64,000 nucleotides of DNA from contig NC_019879.2 in the NCBI RefSeq assembly GCF_002234675.1, forward strand, positions 13,024,464 through 13,088,463, given 5' to 3'. Within the stretch, counting starts at the first letter, position 1. Every line of letters begins with the position of its first letter. Under the pieces are notes generated by a model. It was not told the DNA's origin. It made no database searches and saw only the letters and a list, made by a program, of their open reading frames with translations. The stretch is from Oryzias latipes. Its lineage: Eukaryota; Chordata; Actinopteri; Beloniformes; Adrianichthyidae. Shown piece by piece: positions 22,813 to 34,706 of the stretch. The translations under genes were made by a program, and so were the position numbers.

Positions 22813-25800
22813 GTAAGTTCATTTTTACCGCAGGAACGCAGAACCGTCAGGGTTGCTGATGATACATACATAACCGTGTTTGCGTGAGTTTTCAGTGAGC
22901 TAAGCTAAATTTAAATCATGCCAACAGCGAAGTTATAAAAAACATCAAAGAAAACAGTTGTTTCTTAAAAGCGTTTATCTTCCAGTAGTTACAGGCTGTG
23001 GTTTGTTGATCTCGCCTTCTTTAACTGCTTTAGTTGCTGTTTTTTCTTTTCCTTTAATTCAGAAACAAAACTATTGTTTGTTGTTGGTTCATCATCATGC
23101 TGTTCTTTTTTTCCCAAAACTTTATTGAAGATGTATAGGATACAAAATCAAGTCAGTTTTTAAGTACACAGATTAAAAAAGAGTAACAAAATGTGCCAGA
23201 GGAACATAAAGAGCAAAGGAGAAAAAAGAGATTATAAACAAGAGCAGTAAAAGCAGTACGTTGCTATTATGTACATTTAAAAAATTCCAGGGTGTCAAAG
23301 GTTCTTAAAGCTTTGGGGTTGCAGGGCTCCAGACTGCGAGCAATTGGTCGCATTTTGCGACCAAAATTTGAGAGTGTGCGACTGAATTTTACATCCAGTC
23401 GCACATGCGTGACCAGTAAATTTGCTTCCCCCACCCTTCGTATTTTTTATACATTAAACGTGGAAGGGGCACGTCAATGATCAATGAAATAATTAATGAG
23501 ACGCAAGCGCACACGGACGCAGGAAGACACACACACTCGCGCACATACTCATGAAACGCGAGCACGTACACTCTCGCGTGATGCCTGTGTGTGAGGCAGC
23601 CACTGCATGTGAGAAGAATAGGGAATGCCACTGTGAGTGGCTAAAATGCGTGTAGGGGGAGGGGCCTAGAGATAATCGAGTGCGCGTAAACATCTGTGGG
23701 AAGGAAACGGAGAGACAAATATCAAAACCTGATATGTGCGTCTGAGCTATGAGCAAGCGAACTATTGATTCGTTCTTCCCACCTGCGGCTAGTGTACCAG
23801 TGCCAGAGTGTACAGCAGGGGTCTCAAACTCGCGGCCCGCAGGCTATTTGCGGCCCCCAAGATGATATTTTGCGGTCCCCGCCTTAATATGAAGGTTTAA
23901 TGTTACTGCAGCCCACCAGTTTTAATGAATGACACTTTTTCATTGTCGTGCGCGAAGCTGACCAACCAATCACAGTGGGGTAAATGACTCTTGGGGGCGG
24001 GACAATGACAGGGCTTGAAAGCAGGAAACCTGACAGCTCCCTCCCCGGACCACATTAAGGAGTTCCTTACTTTCCTTTAGAACGTATTTATTCGCTCGTA
24101 ATTTTCTAAATACATGCAGTCCGTGCTGAACTTTTCTCTGAGCCACACAGACCCGGAGGAAGGTTTAGGTTTTGGTTACGGTTACGGCGGCGCATAAAAC
24201 GGTCCTGCGCGGTTGTTACGGCAGCACACCGCTCCCTCAGCTGAGGAGAATAAATGTCCCACACCTACATGCGTGACAGCTAACGGGGCTTGAACTTTAA
24301 ACACGTGCGAGCAACAACAACATTAGTTTTAGACACACTGAAAATACGTGGGGAAAATGCAACGATAGACGTGTTTGAGATGAACCAGCGGCTCGCCTAG
24401 ATCGTTGGGGAGACCGGGGGGGGGGGGGGCTGTGAGATGAAAGCGAATCTGCAGCAAGACTGAAGGAGGACAGGAAATTGGAATTGTCCTTAACATTCAA
24501 TTTAGTTTTAATATTCTTCTCCCCCTTAGTATGATCTGTGTTATTATATATTTTATGATTATTTTAATGTTTTGTGATGTATGTAGCCTTTTTTTAATGA
24601 ATTGGTATTTTAAATTAATTTAATTAATCACTCCACTACAAAAACCATCAGGACACATGTCCCATAATGCATTGTTTTGTAGTCTGTAGGGCAGCTTTCA
24701 GTCAGTTCAGTTTCCAGCTGTGTCCGGGTAGGTTTGCCTCTTGCCCCACCCCTTTCTCGATTGACAGTTGATGTTGGAGCAAAAACAAAAATATATGTCA
24801 CACACCAGGTGATCTGTGCAGCGTTGAGTTCACCTGGGTGATCTCAAACACGCTTATTGTGCATCTTGGCTGCACCTATTTGGTGTCACAAAGATAAATT
24901 TGTACTGTCATGACAGTGATGCTTTTGTTTTGTTGCATCTTCAAAAGTGCAGAATAAAATGTGACACTGAATTTGAAACAGCATATTGTAATTTCTGCAT
25001 CTATTATTAAAGTATTTATTAGTAATACAGTGGAAATTAGTAGATTTGGTTAGAATGTTGATTTACGGTATGCGCCCCTAAATTTTCTGGTTGCGCCCCT
25101 AAAATTTTCAGTTAGGGGCCACTGTGCTCCTAGTGAAAAAAGTTAGTCTGGAGCCCTGGGTTGGAAGAATATTTTATTGTTCTGATAAATTGGCTTAACT
25201 CAATCATAAAAAGTTTGAATGAGGGGTTTTTTTCCCAGAAAATTTGCAATTATGAATATGGAATTTGGCTAGTACTAATAAAAGGTTAATTACCGTAATT
25301 TCCGGACTACAAGCCGCTACTTTTTTCCTGCGCTTACAGCCTTGCGGCTTATTCAGTGACGCGGCTAATTTATGGATTTAATTGGCGGCCGCCATGTACG
25401 TACTTTCGAACTCAGTGAATAGTTTGAATTCTCTATCTAACACCAAGCACAAGGCATTTCTTTTCAACACACCTCTTAGCAGCCAAACAGCATGGACTTG
25501 ACTTCAGGTCTTAGACACTTCAGTCATGGTTCAACAAAACGAAACACGCATGCCCAGCCGCATCCCAGAATCCTTTGGGGCCATTAGACCCAACGTGCAC
25601 GTGATCGCCATTACAGTATGATGCAGCTTTCAAGTTAAAAGCAATCGTTAAAAGCAGCGTAAAAAAGTCCACCGTCACCAACGGGTTTGGAAAAGCCGGT
25701 TTGCTGCGTGACGGAGAGAACAGCGCATGGAGTGAATTTACACTCCATTTACGGTTTCTAAGGAAACCGTAAAAGCGGAATTTTGCTTTGAAAAACTCAC

Positions 25801-28800
25801 AGCCTCCGTGTGAGCTGGAGACATCTTCTCCTGCTGATTGAGCTGCGGGGCCGATGGCAGTCTGATGGCTCCCACACATAACAACGCATCCGCCCCTCAT
25901 ACACAAAACGTACAGTATTAAGTCCGATTGCTCTGCACAGAAACGATTTGCTCCATCCACCGGCGCAACGGGGACGAAGTGCTCCTCCTTGAAGCTGCCC
26001 TGGCCAGAGGTGTCGGCGTAGATAGGAAGGGGAGACAAGGAGCGCGCGGGGCGGGAGCGGAGAGGCGTCCGCGGAGTGCAGAGGCTTCTGAATTCTGACG
26101 CACGCGCCGCACTGAGGCGCGCGTATCACGCTGAGGCGCGCGCTTTTCAGTCGCCGCTGCTTTATTTTACCGTTGTGTTTTCTAACCAGTCCTGTTACTC
26201 CCATAACGCTGCTGCGACACAAGCGGAAGGAGAGCTTTTACCGTTCACCCCTCCATCCACTGCTGATACTTGTTCATTCTTAAACACGTACAACAGAATG
26301 GCGAGCCGGGTGTTGGCCCCGCCTTTAGCCCCTAAGACTCATGGGAAATGTGGAATCGCGGATGTAAATTTCCTCATTATAACTGAGGGATGTAATGTTG
26401 ATTATATGGTTACTGTTTGTAATTTTATGTTAGATACCTAGATTGTCAATAAGTAAAAAAAAAATGAAATAAAAACACCATAACTGAGGGACTTGTGAAC
26501 AGAATATAGGTCCATGCTGTTTGACAGATGTCGATACACTCAAATATGTGACCCAGAGGCAAAACTGGCACCACCCACAATGTGCTAATAAATTGCACTC
26601 ACTCTGGGATGCTGGGCGTGATCTGTCAGGATAACAATATCGGCTAACACATGCGCGGCTTGTACTCTGACGCGGCTTGTGTATGTATAAAAGCAGTCAA
26701 ACACGTGAATATGGGTGGGTGCGGCTTGTAATCGGGTGCGCTTTGTAGTCCGGAATTTACGGTAAATAGTATTCCCTTATTAATGAATTCGTTTTTATTA
26801 ATGTTTATGTGTAGTGAGGATTTGGCTGGGTAGCATCGGTGAAGAAGTTTAAAGCAAACATCCCGGGGTTTATTTGAAATAAAATATTTGGAGGACAAAG
26901 TCCAAACTTTCTTCCATTCAATATCTGGGGCAAATAGTTGGTTACCTCATGCTGTTCTTAGATTCATATTATAGCTTCCTGTGGGTCCCTTAGTGGGCGG
27001 AGACTTCTGATCTATTTTTCTTAAAAAAAAAACAGTTTTGTAAATTTAAAACTGTCATTTTTGTCTGAATAATAGATGGAGAAATAAAAGAAAAAGCTTT
27101 TTAAAGGGCAAATACCATGGAAAATGTTTTTTTGAGCTTTTAAGTGTATCATAATGTTTAATTTTGATCCATCCATGCTTTTCTGAGTATTCCTCTAAAA
27201 ACCTATGGAAGCATGTGTCTCATATTATAAAATAAAATTTAATACTGGAAATGCTTTTTCCTTTTTACAATAAAGCTGAGTGCGTTGACTCAAAAATAAA
27301 ATGAAAAAATCAATCCGCCAAATTGGTTTTTCTTTTTCTTCCTCAACACCGCTCATTCTGTCACTTCATAAAAATGATATAGAAAATGGTTTTTGACATT
27401 TCATTTTCATAAAGTTCTCCGGTAAATGTGTAGCAAAATTCAATTAGAAATATCTAATGTGACAGTTAAAATGGATCAAAAGAAATGCTTTATTTTTATT
27501 TTCACAATGTAACTGCATCTATTGACAAAAACAAAAATTTAAAATCAATCATGCTTTTTAATTTTCTTATTTAACGCCACTTTTTCTGTGACATAATTAA
27601 AGCAAAAATGCAAAGAGGGGATTGCATTTTCGTTTTCTCACCCTCTGCGCAAAAACTGTCCCGCTGAATTTGTTACCGTTTAAGTCCCGACCGGACTGGA
27701 GATCATAACAGCGGTTTCCGACTACGGTCAGAAGCCTGACGCTGAAGGTAACAGTTTATAAAAATGTAGACTAAAACGATGTGTGGATACTAAACTAAGG
27801 AATGCTTGTTATAAATAAATGATTTGGTTAAAAAATAGATGGCGCTGTAAGGTAATTGCCATATAACTACTACTAAACAGGAAGCGCAGCTGCAGTATTT
27901 CTCCGCGTAATTAAGCGAGTGCACATCAAGATCTCTCTTTCACTCTCTTTGTCTGGCCTCTTATTCTGGGTTCCAGCGTTATTTTGTTGTGCAAATGCAT
28001 TTATCATGATCATAAAAATATGTAGATTATTTTAACCTTAACAAATCTTGCGTTTTTTCTGCCAAAAATACCATGGGATGAATTGAAATTTCGTGTTTGC
28101 TTCGAGCTCGGGCCTGCAAATCAAGATAATTGGTCGGGTTCGGGCTGGGTTGGGCTTTAATGCCCGCGGGCCTGGGTCGGGTCGGGCTGGATTTTTCAGG
28201 CCCAATCTTACTTCGAACTCAGTTCCTGTATACACTCGCTCAGTTGTCTTTGGGCTCGTTCAATTTATGGCAGTGATGAAACGCCGTAGTGCTAGGGGAT
28301 TGTGTCAGACAGAGTCGCGGTTGGGATCATTGTCAGTAAAACGTAAAAAGGGACAAAAAAACAAGAAAAGTTTACAAACCATAAGAAAACTAACATACAC
28401 TACTGCTCAAAAGTTTTGGACCACTTAGTAATGGTTATATATTTGAATGAAATGCAAAACAATTTTCAATAAAGATACCATGTTATGTATTTTCCGAGCG
28501 TTCGCATCTTCGCGATAATATAGGTGACTGGCAAATACTGATGTCATTGAATGGTAGTTATGTATGAATTTCAACACACAATTTTAGAAATGTTCCTATT
28601 TTTAAAAGAAAAGAAAAAGCTTTTACTTGAAGATAACTTTAGGGGGTCTCAAACTCAATTTACCTGGGGGCCACTGAAGGCAGGGTCTAGCTGAGAGAGG
28701 GCTGCAAATTCAACGCACACACACACGCAACTTGTGAGTGTCTGAGAGCCAATAAATTTGTATGGAACATGTACTATACTATTAACTATACTCTATTATT

Positions 28801-31800
28801 AACTGTTTTCTGTACAAAATATTCTTATAAAACTCTCCTTCAAATAAAATACGTAAATAAAAAATCAATAGGTAAATAAATCAGTAATACATTTCTGTTT
28901 ATTTAGTCTTCTATATCTGTTTTCTTATTTAAATGTCCTTATTAACACAGTTCAGTTAACACTGTTGAATTATAACTATTAAACCCAAAAGAAGACTCCA
29001 ATTCTACAATTCTGTAACCTCCATCAATGGGTTTTTCTGAATACGGCTTCTCTTGTCTTTTTCTTACTCCTGGACACTTGGCAGCACTTCCTACCAAATA
29101 GCTGAAACCCTCAGTGTGGCTTAAAGATGATTGTCAGTAAATCTGGACTGGACTTGGACTTATTGAAATTTAAGGTGGAGAAGTCAGAGAGTATGTTTGG
29201 CTGTGACAATTACCACATCACAGCGGTGATGAGGTCATCACCGGGACGAATTTCGCGTGCGACGTTTAACGTCTCGTGACTAAACAAAGGGCACCAATGT
29301 GTGCACACCGACGCGAAAAAACGCCACACGTAAAAGCGTCACTTTTTAAAAAAACGCCTCGGGTTGGTTTTTTTGGTTTGATGCGCCGCGTCAAAAACTA
29401 TATAACTAAGGAGAATGGCGCTTTTGCACACGTGTCTGGAGCTTCTGAAGTTACAGTAAAACACAACTTGGGGGCGCTCAAACACAAAACTGTTTTGCTG
29501 AGCACACATACGTCACTCACTGACGGACATTCTAAAATATCCCCGAAAACGCTCATGATACATTTTCAGCTCTTGTACCAGTCGATAAAATTCCCCATGT
29601 TCTTCTCTCCTCATAACTATGGGATGTATCCAAAATCGGCGTCTTTTCCGGCGTCTTTCATCATTCAACAGAACAATAATTTCTTCATCGCTGGAACTGG
29701 AGCTAGAGCTACTGGTGCTTGAAATATTCATGTTTTCTTTGTATGATTCTGACAAGCGCGTAAATACTTGTTCTCTTCTTCTGAGTGAAAAGCGAGTTTA
29801 AGAAGCATAAAGTTGCGCAGCGCCACCTTGTGTACAGGAGTATTTCTGTTTTACATTAAGCGCCATCTAATGTCAGGGAATGAAATTGCATGTTCGCTCG
29901 GCTCATCGTCAGCGAAAATCGCCTGGGTGTGAACACAAAAAACGTGTTGGAAAAACGCTGGCGAAAAACGCTTGTGAATATTCACACAAAAAGTGAACAC
30001 ACAAAAAGTAAAAAGGGAGGATGAGGAGAAACTGTGAGGACAATAGCTTGTTTGTGCTGTCTTAGGGTGCAATATAATTTTGAGATGATAATACATGCTC
30101 AGTGAATTAAGTTTAAACCATTAGTGTAATAAAAGGTATAGGTAAATGTAATAATAGTAAAAAGGGAGTTTCTAACTATTCTATTTCTAATATTTCTAAT
30201 TATTCCTAACATACCCCCCTGTTTGTCATATCAAAATTATATGTGTAAAGTCAGCAGAACACTTCTCATCATCAACCATATACCATTTCACGAGAATTGT
30301 CAGTATAGGCATCATATCGGCTCTGCATCGAAAACAAGTGTGGAGGTACAGGTAAATTCGAAAGAAAACATTAAATCAACGTGAATAAATGAGCATATCA
30401 GAGGTGGTAGGTGATACATGAGTGTTGATGCGAAAACCTCTAAACTTATACCATCTGTAGGAAACCTTCATTGAGCAATCAGGGAGGGCAAAACTCATCA
30501 ACGACTCTGTGCCCCTCAGCAGTCATCCGCAAGGATACGCATGCATCACCAGTCCAAACCCCGGCACAAAAGCGTTAATTAAAGTTACATAGTACAAGAA
30601 ACAAAGTAGGAAATAAAGAAAATAAAGAAAATTAAACCCCATAAAAGAAAGTCAAACTCAAGAAAAAAAATTCAAACCCAATAAAAAGGAAAAGTAACAT
30701 CTTAAAGACCAGTTTCAACCTCGAGCGGGTGCAAACCAGGAGAATTGTAGGCATAGTGTTGGTAAAGGGTGTTGACATACGTCGCACGGCCTGACAGGGC
30801 TTTGTCAACCATCGTTCTGATGCGGGGAAACACACAGGTGACGAGAAGGAAAAATAAAAGCAAGACACAGAGAACCGGAGTGACTAGTTTTATCAGCACA
30901 CTCCACCAGGGACCAGAAGTGAATCAAGTAAGCGGGGAATCGGACCAGTAGGTGTCAGTCATCTGAGAAGAAATGTGTGATTTGAGGGTCTTGACCTCAT
31001 TGATGATGTGAGTGAGATTCGCGGAGGAAGAGGGAATAAAAGTACAACAGTTATCGTGGATTAAAGCACAAACACCTCCACGCTCAGCTAAAATGAAATC
31101 AAGCGCCATCCTGTTCTGTAAGATCATTGTTGTCATAGCCTTTCGTTCGGGGTCCTCATGAAGAAATTCTGTCAGATGCAAAAGGGACGCGGTGAGATTA
31201 TCAAGGGACCAATATAAATCATTCACTGCGTTACGTAAAACAACAACACCGTAGGAAGGGAAAAGCGCCATGGCAACCGTTTTACCGGTGCCAATAGCAG
31301 GGGGGCGTTCGTAATGGGTAGTGTCGCGACGACGCCTGGACAGATGATCAATAGACGAAGCAGTGTCTGGGTCAGACTTCTGAAAAACGAGAGACGCAGG
31401 AATAATTTCAGCCAGGTAACAGGTGCCGCACCAATCTGCAGGAAGCCACAGATAGGTGTTAAGGCCGCATGTCCAAACATACTCAGGAGGACAGGGAAAA
31501 CCCTGTGGTCCTGGAACGTAAGTGAGTGCAGCCGGAACAGAAGCTGGTGTACGTAAACCAGCACGAATGCCTATGGCAGTGTAATTGAAGATCAAAGCGT
31601 GAGGGAGAGGATTGTGTTTAGAAAGCATGGAGGCGTCGTAGCTCCAATGCATGCCACCTAAAGAAGCAACAGATAAGTTTGAACCAGGAACGACAACAAC
31701 ATCCTTACAGTGGGATCGGCCTAGAAAATGGGTAGAACGGGCATCACATCACAGAAGGTCAGAAGGACTGTAATAATAAAAATAGTTAGGTTGGTTCGTT

Positions 31801-34204
31801 TCCCCTTTCAGTTTCCAGCACACAGAAATGAATAAATGAGACTCAGAGACAGTTACTTAACTTCAGTGAAGATTTACTCCGCACAAAACAGCACAGATTT
31901 GTACGCAGGGTTACAGACAGAGGAACAGGATCCCAAGGTCTGAACTGGCTTGGTATATATACCTGACATTTACATATTCAAAAGATGGTCTGGGGATCTA
32001 TGGTGTGAAAAACCCACCCACATGCTGTTGCAGGCTGGATACTTGAAGGTCATAAAGCTTCAAGTGTCAGATCTCTCTGATGTTCCCACAGACATTTGCC
32101 AGAGCACAAACACCAGAACACACAAAAAGTAAAAAGGGAGGATGAGGAGAAACTGTGAGGACAATAGCTTGTTTGTGCTGTCTTAGGGTGCAATATAATT
32201 TTGAGATGATAATACATGCTCAGTGAATTAAGTTTAAACCATTAGTGTAATAAAAGGTATAGGTAAATGTAATAATAGTAAAAAGGGAGTTTCTAACTAT
32301 TCTATTACTAATATTTCTAATTATTCCTAACATCCGTCATTATTTCTTCGCGGCAGTGTAGATGCAACTCGGCGTCTATCTTCTTTGTTGGTATGTGTGC
32401 TCAGCAAAACAGTTTTGTGTTTGAGCGCCCCCAAGTTGTGTTTTACTGTAACTTCAGAGGCTCCAGACACGTGCAAAAGCGCCATTCTCATTGGTCGAAT
32501 AGATTTCGACGCGACGCGTCAAAAAAAAAACGAACCCCCCACTGTTGTTTTTTTTTTTGACGCGTGGCGTTTTTTCACGTCGGTGTGCACACTCTCATTG
32601 GTGCCCTTTGTTTAGTCACGAGGCGTTGAACGTCTGCGAAAATCGCGCGCGAAATTAGTCCCGGTGTGTACGGGCCTTTACTGTTTAGTTTTTAATTATT
32701 AGTGCACAAACATAACATTTTACCGTGTTATGTTTAACATGTGCAGGCTAACTTTTGTCTTTTTGTCAATGTTCTTTTTATTTCACAGGACGCAATAGAA
32801 GACTTTTGAAGGGGAAAAAAATACGGTTTAAATAAAAAATTTTATATTCATAAAATGTTTTGTTTTGTAGCTTTGGACACATCACATCTTCTTTTAACCA
32901 CTTTGTATAATCTAACATTTCACTTGTTCTTAGTGAAAAAAACAAGGATCACTCTGAACTTTCAGTCTCTGGGTTATTTGGGCAGATAAAGATTTTAGTC
33001 TGTTGTTTCCATTTGATGCTGATGAGCATGCATTAATGAACAAAATCATATCATGCTACATTTGTTTTGTCCTTAAACGTACCTGAACAAGTGATTGTGA
33101 ATCTTTGTCTCTGCAGTTCTCCCCCACTATTTTCTGAGGAAGCAAGAGAGGAACTCCAGTGTGAAGCTGGAGAACTCAGAAGCTCCACAGACTAAAGGGC
33201 AGCAGGAGGAGCTCTGCAGCAGCCAGGACGTCGAGCAGCTGGATCTGAATCAGGAGACAGATATCTTGATCCTTACTCCTACTTATGAGAAAAATGAAGA
33301 TCTGAACTGTCAGCATCGCCTAACTCAGAGCTTAAATGTAACTGATGATCAGAATGGAGAAGGAAACCAGCATGGTAAAGAAAAGAAAAAGACTCAAATG
33401 AAAAAACTTTACAGAACAAAAAAGGTAAAAGAGCATTGTTGTGAAGAATGTGAAAAAAGTTTTACTACAGCTTACCAATTAAGACGTCACATGAGAATCC
33501 ACACAGGAGAAAATCTTTTTTCGTGTGAAGAATGTGGTAGATGTTTTACACGTTCAGGCAGTTTATCCGTTCACATGAAAATCCACACAGGAGAAAAGCC
33601 TTTTTCCTGTAAAGAATGTGGTAGAAGTTTCTCCCGATCTGACAGCCTAACGGATCACATGAGAATCCATACAGGAGAAAGGTCTTTTTTCTGTGAAGAG
33701 TGTGGTAAAAGTTTCACACGGATAGGGAAACTTTCTCTTCACATGAGAATCCACACAGGAGAAAAACCTTTTTTCTGTAAAGAATGTGGTAGAAGTTTCT
33801 CTCGAGCAGACAGCCTAATTGATCACATGAGAATCCACACAGGAGAAAAGCCCTTTTCCTGTAAAGTATGTGGTAAATGTTTCACTCTTTCATGCAGCCT
33901 AACAGATCACATGAGAATCCACACAGGAGAAAAGCCCTTTCCCTGTAAAGAATGTGGTAGAAGTTTTAGACGTTCAAGCAAACTATCAGTTCACATGAGA
34001 ATCCACACAGGAGAAAAGCCTTTTTCCTGTGAAGAATGTGGTAAAAGTTTTTCTCATGCAAACAGTCTTACTATTCACATGAGAATCCATACAGGAGAAA
34101 AGCCTTTTTCATGTGAAAAATGTGGTAGAAGTTTCTCTCAAGCAACCAGCCTAACTAATCATATGCGAATCCACACAGAAGTAAACCTTTCCCTGTTAGA
34201 ATGA
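22641..34204 (+). CDS. C2H2 zinc-finger protein (gene A, two coding exons)
   Basis: Coding exons are 22641-22812 and 33117-34204. Exon 1 ends CTCC|GTAAGT, exon 2 starts after TTTGTCTCTGCAG, and both ends are phase 1, so the frame runs through for 419 residues. Residues 1-57 form a helical, charged N-terminal domain typical of teleost zinc-finger families that lack KRAB. An acidic linker follows ([16 protein letters not shown] and onward). Nine C2H2 fingers then follow with HTGEKPF-type linkers; finger 1 has CCEEC spacing and all C and H ligands are present. Helix positions -1,2,3,6 vary: TYQR, RGSV, RDSD, RGKL, RDSD, LCSD, RSKV, HNSI, QTSN. The protein is expected to be nuclear and sequence-specific DNA binding. 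The stop follows finger 9 directly, and decayed finger-like DNA continues beyond. An alternative GTG-started reading of exon 2 alone is unlikely because of the strong splice acceptor. Confidence 0.9.
23322..25157. mobile_element. hAT-like element, CAGGGCTCCAGACT ends
   Basis: Left end CAGGGCTCCAGACT, right end AGTCTGGAGCCCT, flanked by GGGTTG on both sides (23316-23321 and 25158-25163). Near its ends are gcgaccaaaatttg-type and GGGGC(G/C)CAACCAGAAAATTT-type segments seen in fish hAT repeats. Its right 0.95 kb matches 34707-35790 in inverted orientation. No transposase frame was found. Confidence 0.7.
23818..24500. mobile_element. Nested hAT-like element (CAGGGGTCTCAAACTC)
   Basis: CAGGGGTCTCAAACTCGCGG is a common hAT-type start, followed by GCGGCCCCCAAGATGATATT. 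Its right terminus was not recognised, so the end given is a guess. A G14 run lies at about 24417-24430. Confidence 0.45.
25291..26764. mobile_element. DNA element with TACCGTAA(T/A)TTCCGGACTAC ends
   Basis: Left end TACCGTAATTTCCGGACTAC and right end TAGTCCGGAATTTACGGTA are near-perfect inverted repeats. Subterminal GCGGCTT-rich text is mirrored at both sides (AAGCCGC at left, GCGGCTTG at right). The flanks TTAAT and AATAG allow only a short (2-4 bp) target duplication. About 1.47 kb. The interior is GC-rich at 25650-26150, with CpG-rich frames that do not resemble a transposase. Superfamily not assigned. Confidence 0.7.
28090..28640. repeat. Repeat fragments (GGGTCGGGTCGGGC; TACACTACTGCTCAAAAG)
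   Basis: 28120-28210 holds CGGGTTCGGGCTGGGTTGGG-type text that recurs in fish DNA repeats. TACACTACTGCTCAAAAGTT at about 28396 resembles a Tc1/mariner-type terminus. Neither has an identifiable partner end. Confidence 0.4.
28645..29200. mobile_element. hAT-like fragment (GGGGGTCTCAAACTC)
   Basis: The start resembles a hAT terminus, followed by GGGGGCCACTGAAGGCAGGG. No mirrored right end was found before the Harbinger TIR. Confidence 0.4.
29513..29755 (-). pseudogene. Harbinger transposase N-terminal remnant
   Basis: 80 residues: a Ser/Asp-rich start, then a basic run ([14 protein letters not shown]) and [20 protein letters not shown], ending in [11 protein letters not shown]. This is the conserved N-terminal layout of PIF/Harbinger (HARBI1-like) nucleases, which normally continue about 300 residues with a DDE core. 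Here the frame runs straight into the terminal repeat and stops, so the catalytic part has been deleted. Confidence 0.8.
30702..31652 (-). pseudogene. Retroviral envelope (SU end plus TM) relic
   Basis: A 242-residue open frame (30924-31652) ends at a TGA (30924-30926). The same frame reopens to 30702. Visible features: a basic RRRR cleavage-type site at residues 106-109 of the first part, a CX6CC motif (residues 195-203) preceded by a GGVC-type loop, and downstream of the stop a hydrophobic membrane segment of about 20 residues. Those are hallmarks of the transmembrane subunit in gamma-type retroviral envelopes. The internal stop and missing start of the surface subunit make it a non-functional endogenous copy. 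Confidence 0.88.
31785..32332 (-). repeat. 5' LTR of the intronic retrovirus
   Basis: About 548 bp. It contains TATATATA-like sequence near 31955 and ends TTCCTAACA, the complement of the TGTTAGGAA start. A related LTR is seen in two parts at 54484-54693 and 55690-55845. Confidence 0.75.
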
Positions 34205-34706
34205 TGAAATTTCAGTAGATCATAATGTCCCATTTGACAAAATTCACAGAACATGATCATTTTTTCCCCCAGAACTTCAATGTGTCCATAAAGAAAAGAC
34301 ATGCAATAATAGCAGCAGGTTTTCATAGACAGTGTTCTGTTTCTGTTAATAACCAGTCTAGTTTAGATCATTTTGTAGTTCTATTTCAAATTTTCATTGT
34401 TTTGAAATGCCCTAAATTTGCAATTTTTGATTTGTTCATTTCATTTACTGTATTGAAGAGCTGGACAGTCCAAGTTTGACATCACCCTTAGAAAATGGCT
34501 TGTTTCTTGCTCCATCCAAAGTTGAGTTAGTCGCCATTTTTTCCAGTTATCGATGCTGCCATTAGTCAGAGTAACGGTTTTCGTTTCTGTGGAGGAGAAT
34601 GATTTACAATGGTCTACAGCTAATTAGAATACAAAAAAATCAGCAAATCAGAGGGGAACAGAAAGGTGAACTGCTTTACAGCGAGGAACCATTGTTCATT
34701 ATATTA
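34205..34706 (+). other. 3' flank of zinc-finger gene A with a decayed tenth finger
   Basis: Immediately after the stop, CCCTGTTAGAATGATGAAATTTC aligns with the finger consensus CCTGT.AAGAATGTGGTAG only if several bases are deleted. A tenth finger was therefore probably present in an ancestor. The remainder is 3'-UTR-like, AT-rich DNA without a clear AATAAA close by. Confidence 0.5.

Larger units (their letters stand above)
29994..32332 (-). mobile_element. Endogenous retrovirus, internally deleted (LTR-env-LTR)
   Basis: A nearly full LTR lies at about 31785-32332 and a truncated one at 29994-30211, with more than 200 bp of near-identical sequence (AAAAAGGGAGGATGAGGAGA through TTATTCCTAACA). 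On the minus strand, a purine tract (AAACAGGGGGGT, 30213-30224) abuts the 3' LTR. Only env-type coding remains inside; gag and pol are absent. The 5' part of the 3' LTR copy is missing, so no target duplication can be seen. It is inserted inside the Harbinger derivative. Confidence 0.88.
29238..32678 (-). mobile_element. PIF/Harbinger derivative with about 300-bp TIRs
   Basis: 29238-29530 and 32375-32678 are inverted copies of each other. Shared phrases include CACCGGGAC, CTAAACAAAGGGCACCAATG, CACACCGACG.GAAAAAACGCCA, GAATGGCGCTTTTGCAC and TTGGGGGCGCTCAAACACAA. Just inside the left TIR, a minus-strand frame (29513-29755) reads like the start of a Harbinger nuclease. A deleted retrovirus (29994-32332) sits between. 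The outer right end reads TACGGGCCTTTA; the left outer end has lost about 15 bp. Confidence 0.8.
22813..33116 (+). other. Intron 1 of zinc-finger gene A
   Basis: About 10.3 kb, GTAAGT..TCTGCAG. It is filled by a CAGGGCTCC-ended hAT element, a nested CAGGGGTCTC element, a TACCGTAA element, further repeat fragments and a Harbinger derivative with a retroviral insert. Stretches 22860-23320, 26770-28640 and 32680-33116 show no supported ORF. Confidence 0.8.

Noticed and set aside
25650-26300. CpG-rich region as a host promoter with ORFs (172 and 141 residues on the minus strand)
   Set aside because: It lies inside the TACCGTAA-ended element, and the overlapping frames show no recognisable domain.
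26900-27700. Possible MITE with AAAGGGCAAATACC start
   Set aside because: No mirrored end or target duplication could be found.
29276-29722. 148-residue plus-strand frame
   Set aside because: It is the antisense shadow of the Harbinger terminal repeat and nuclease start.
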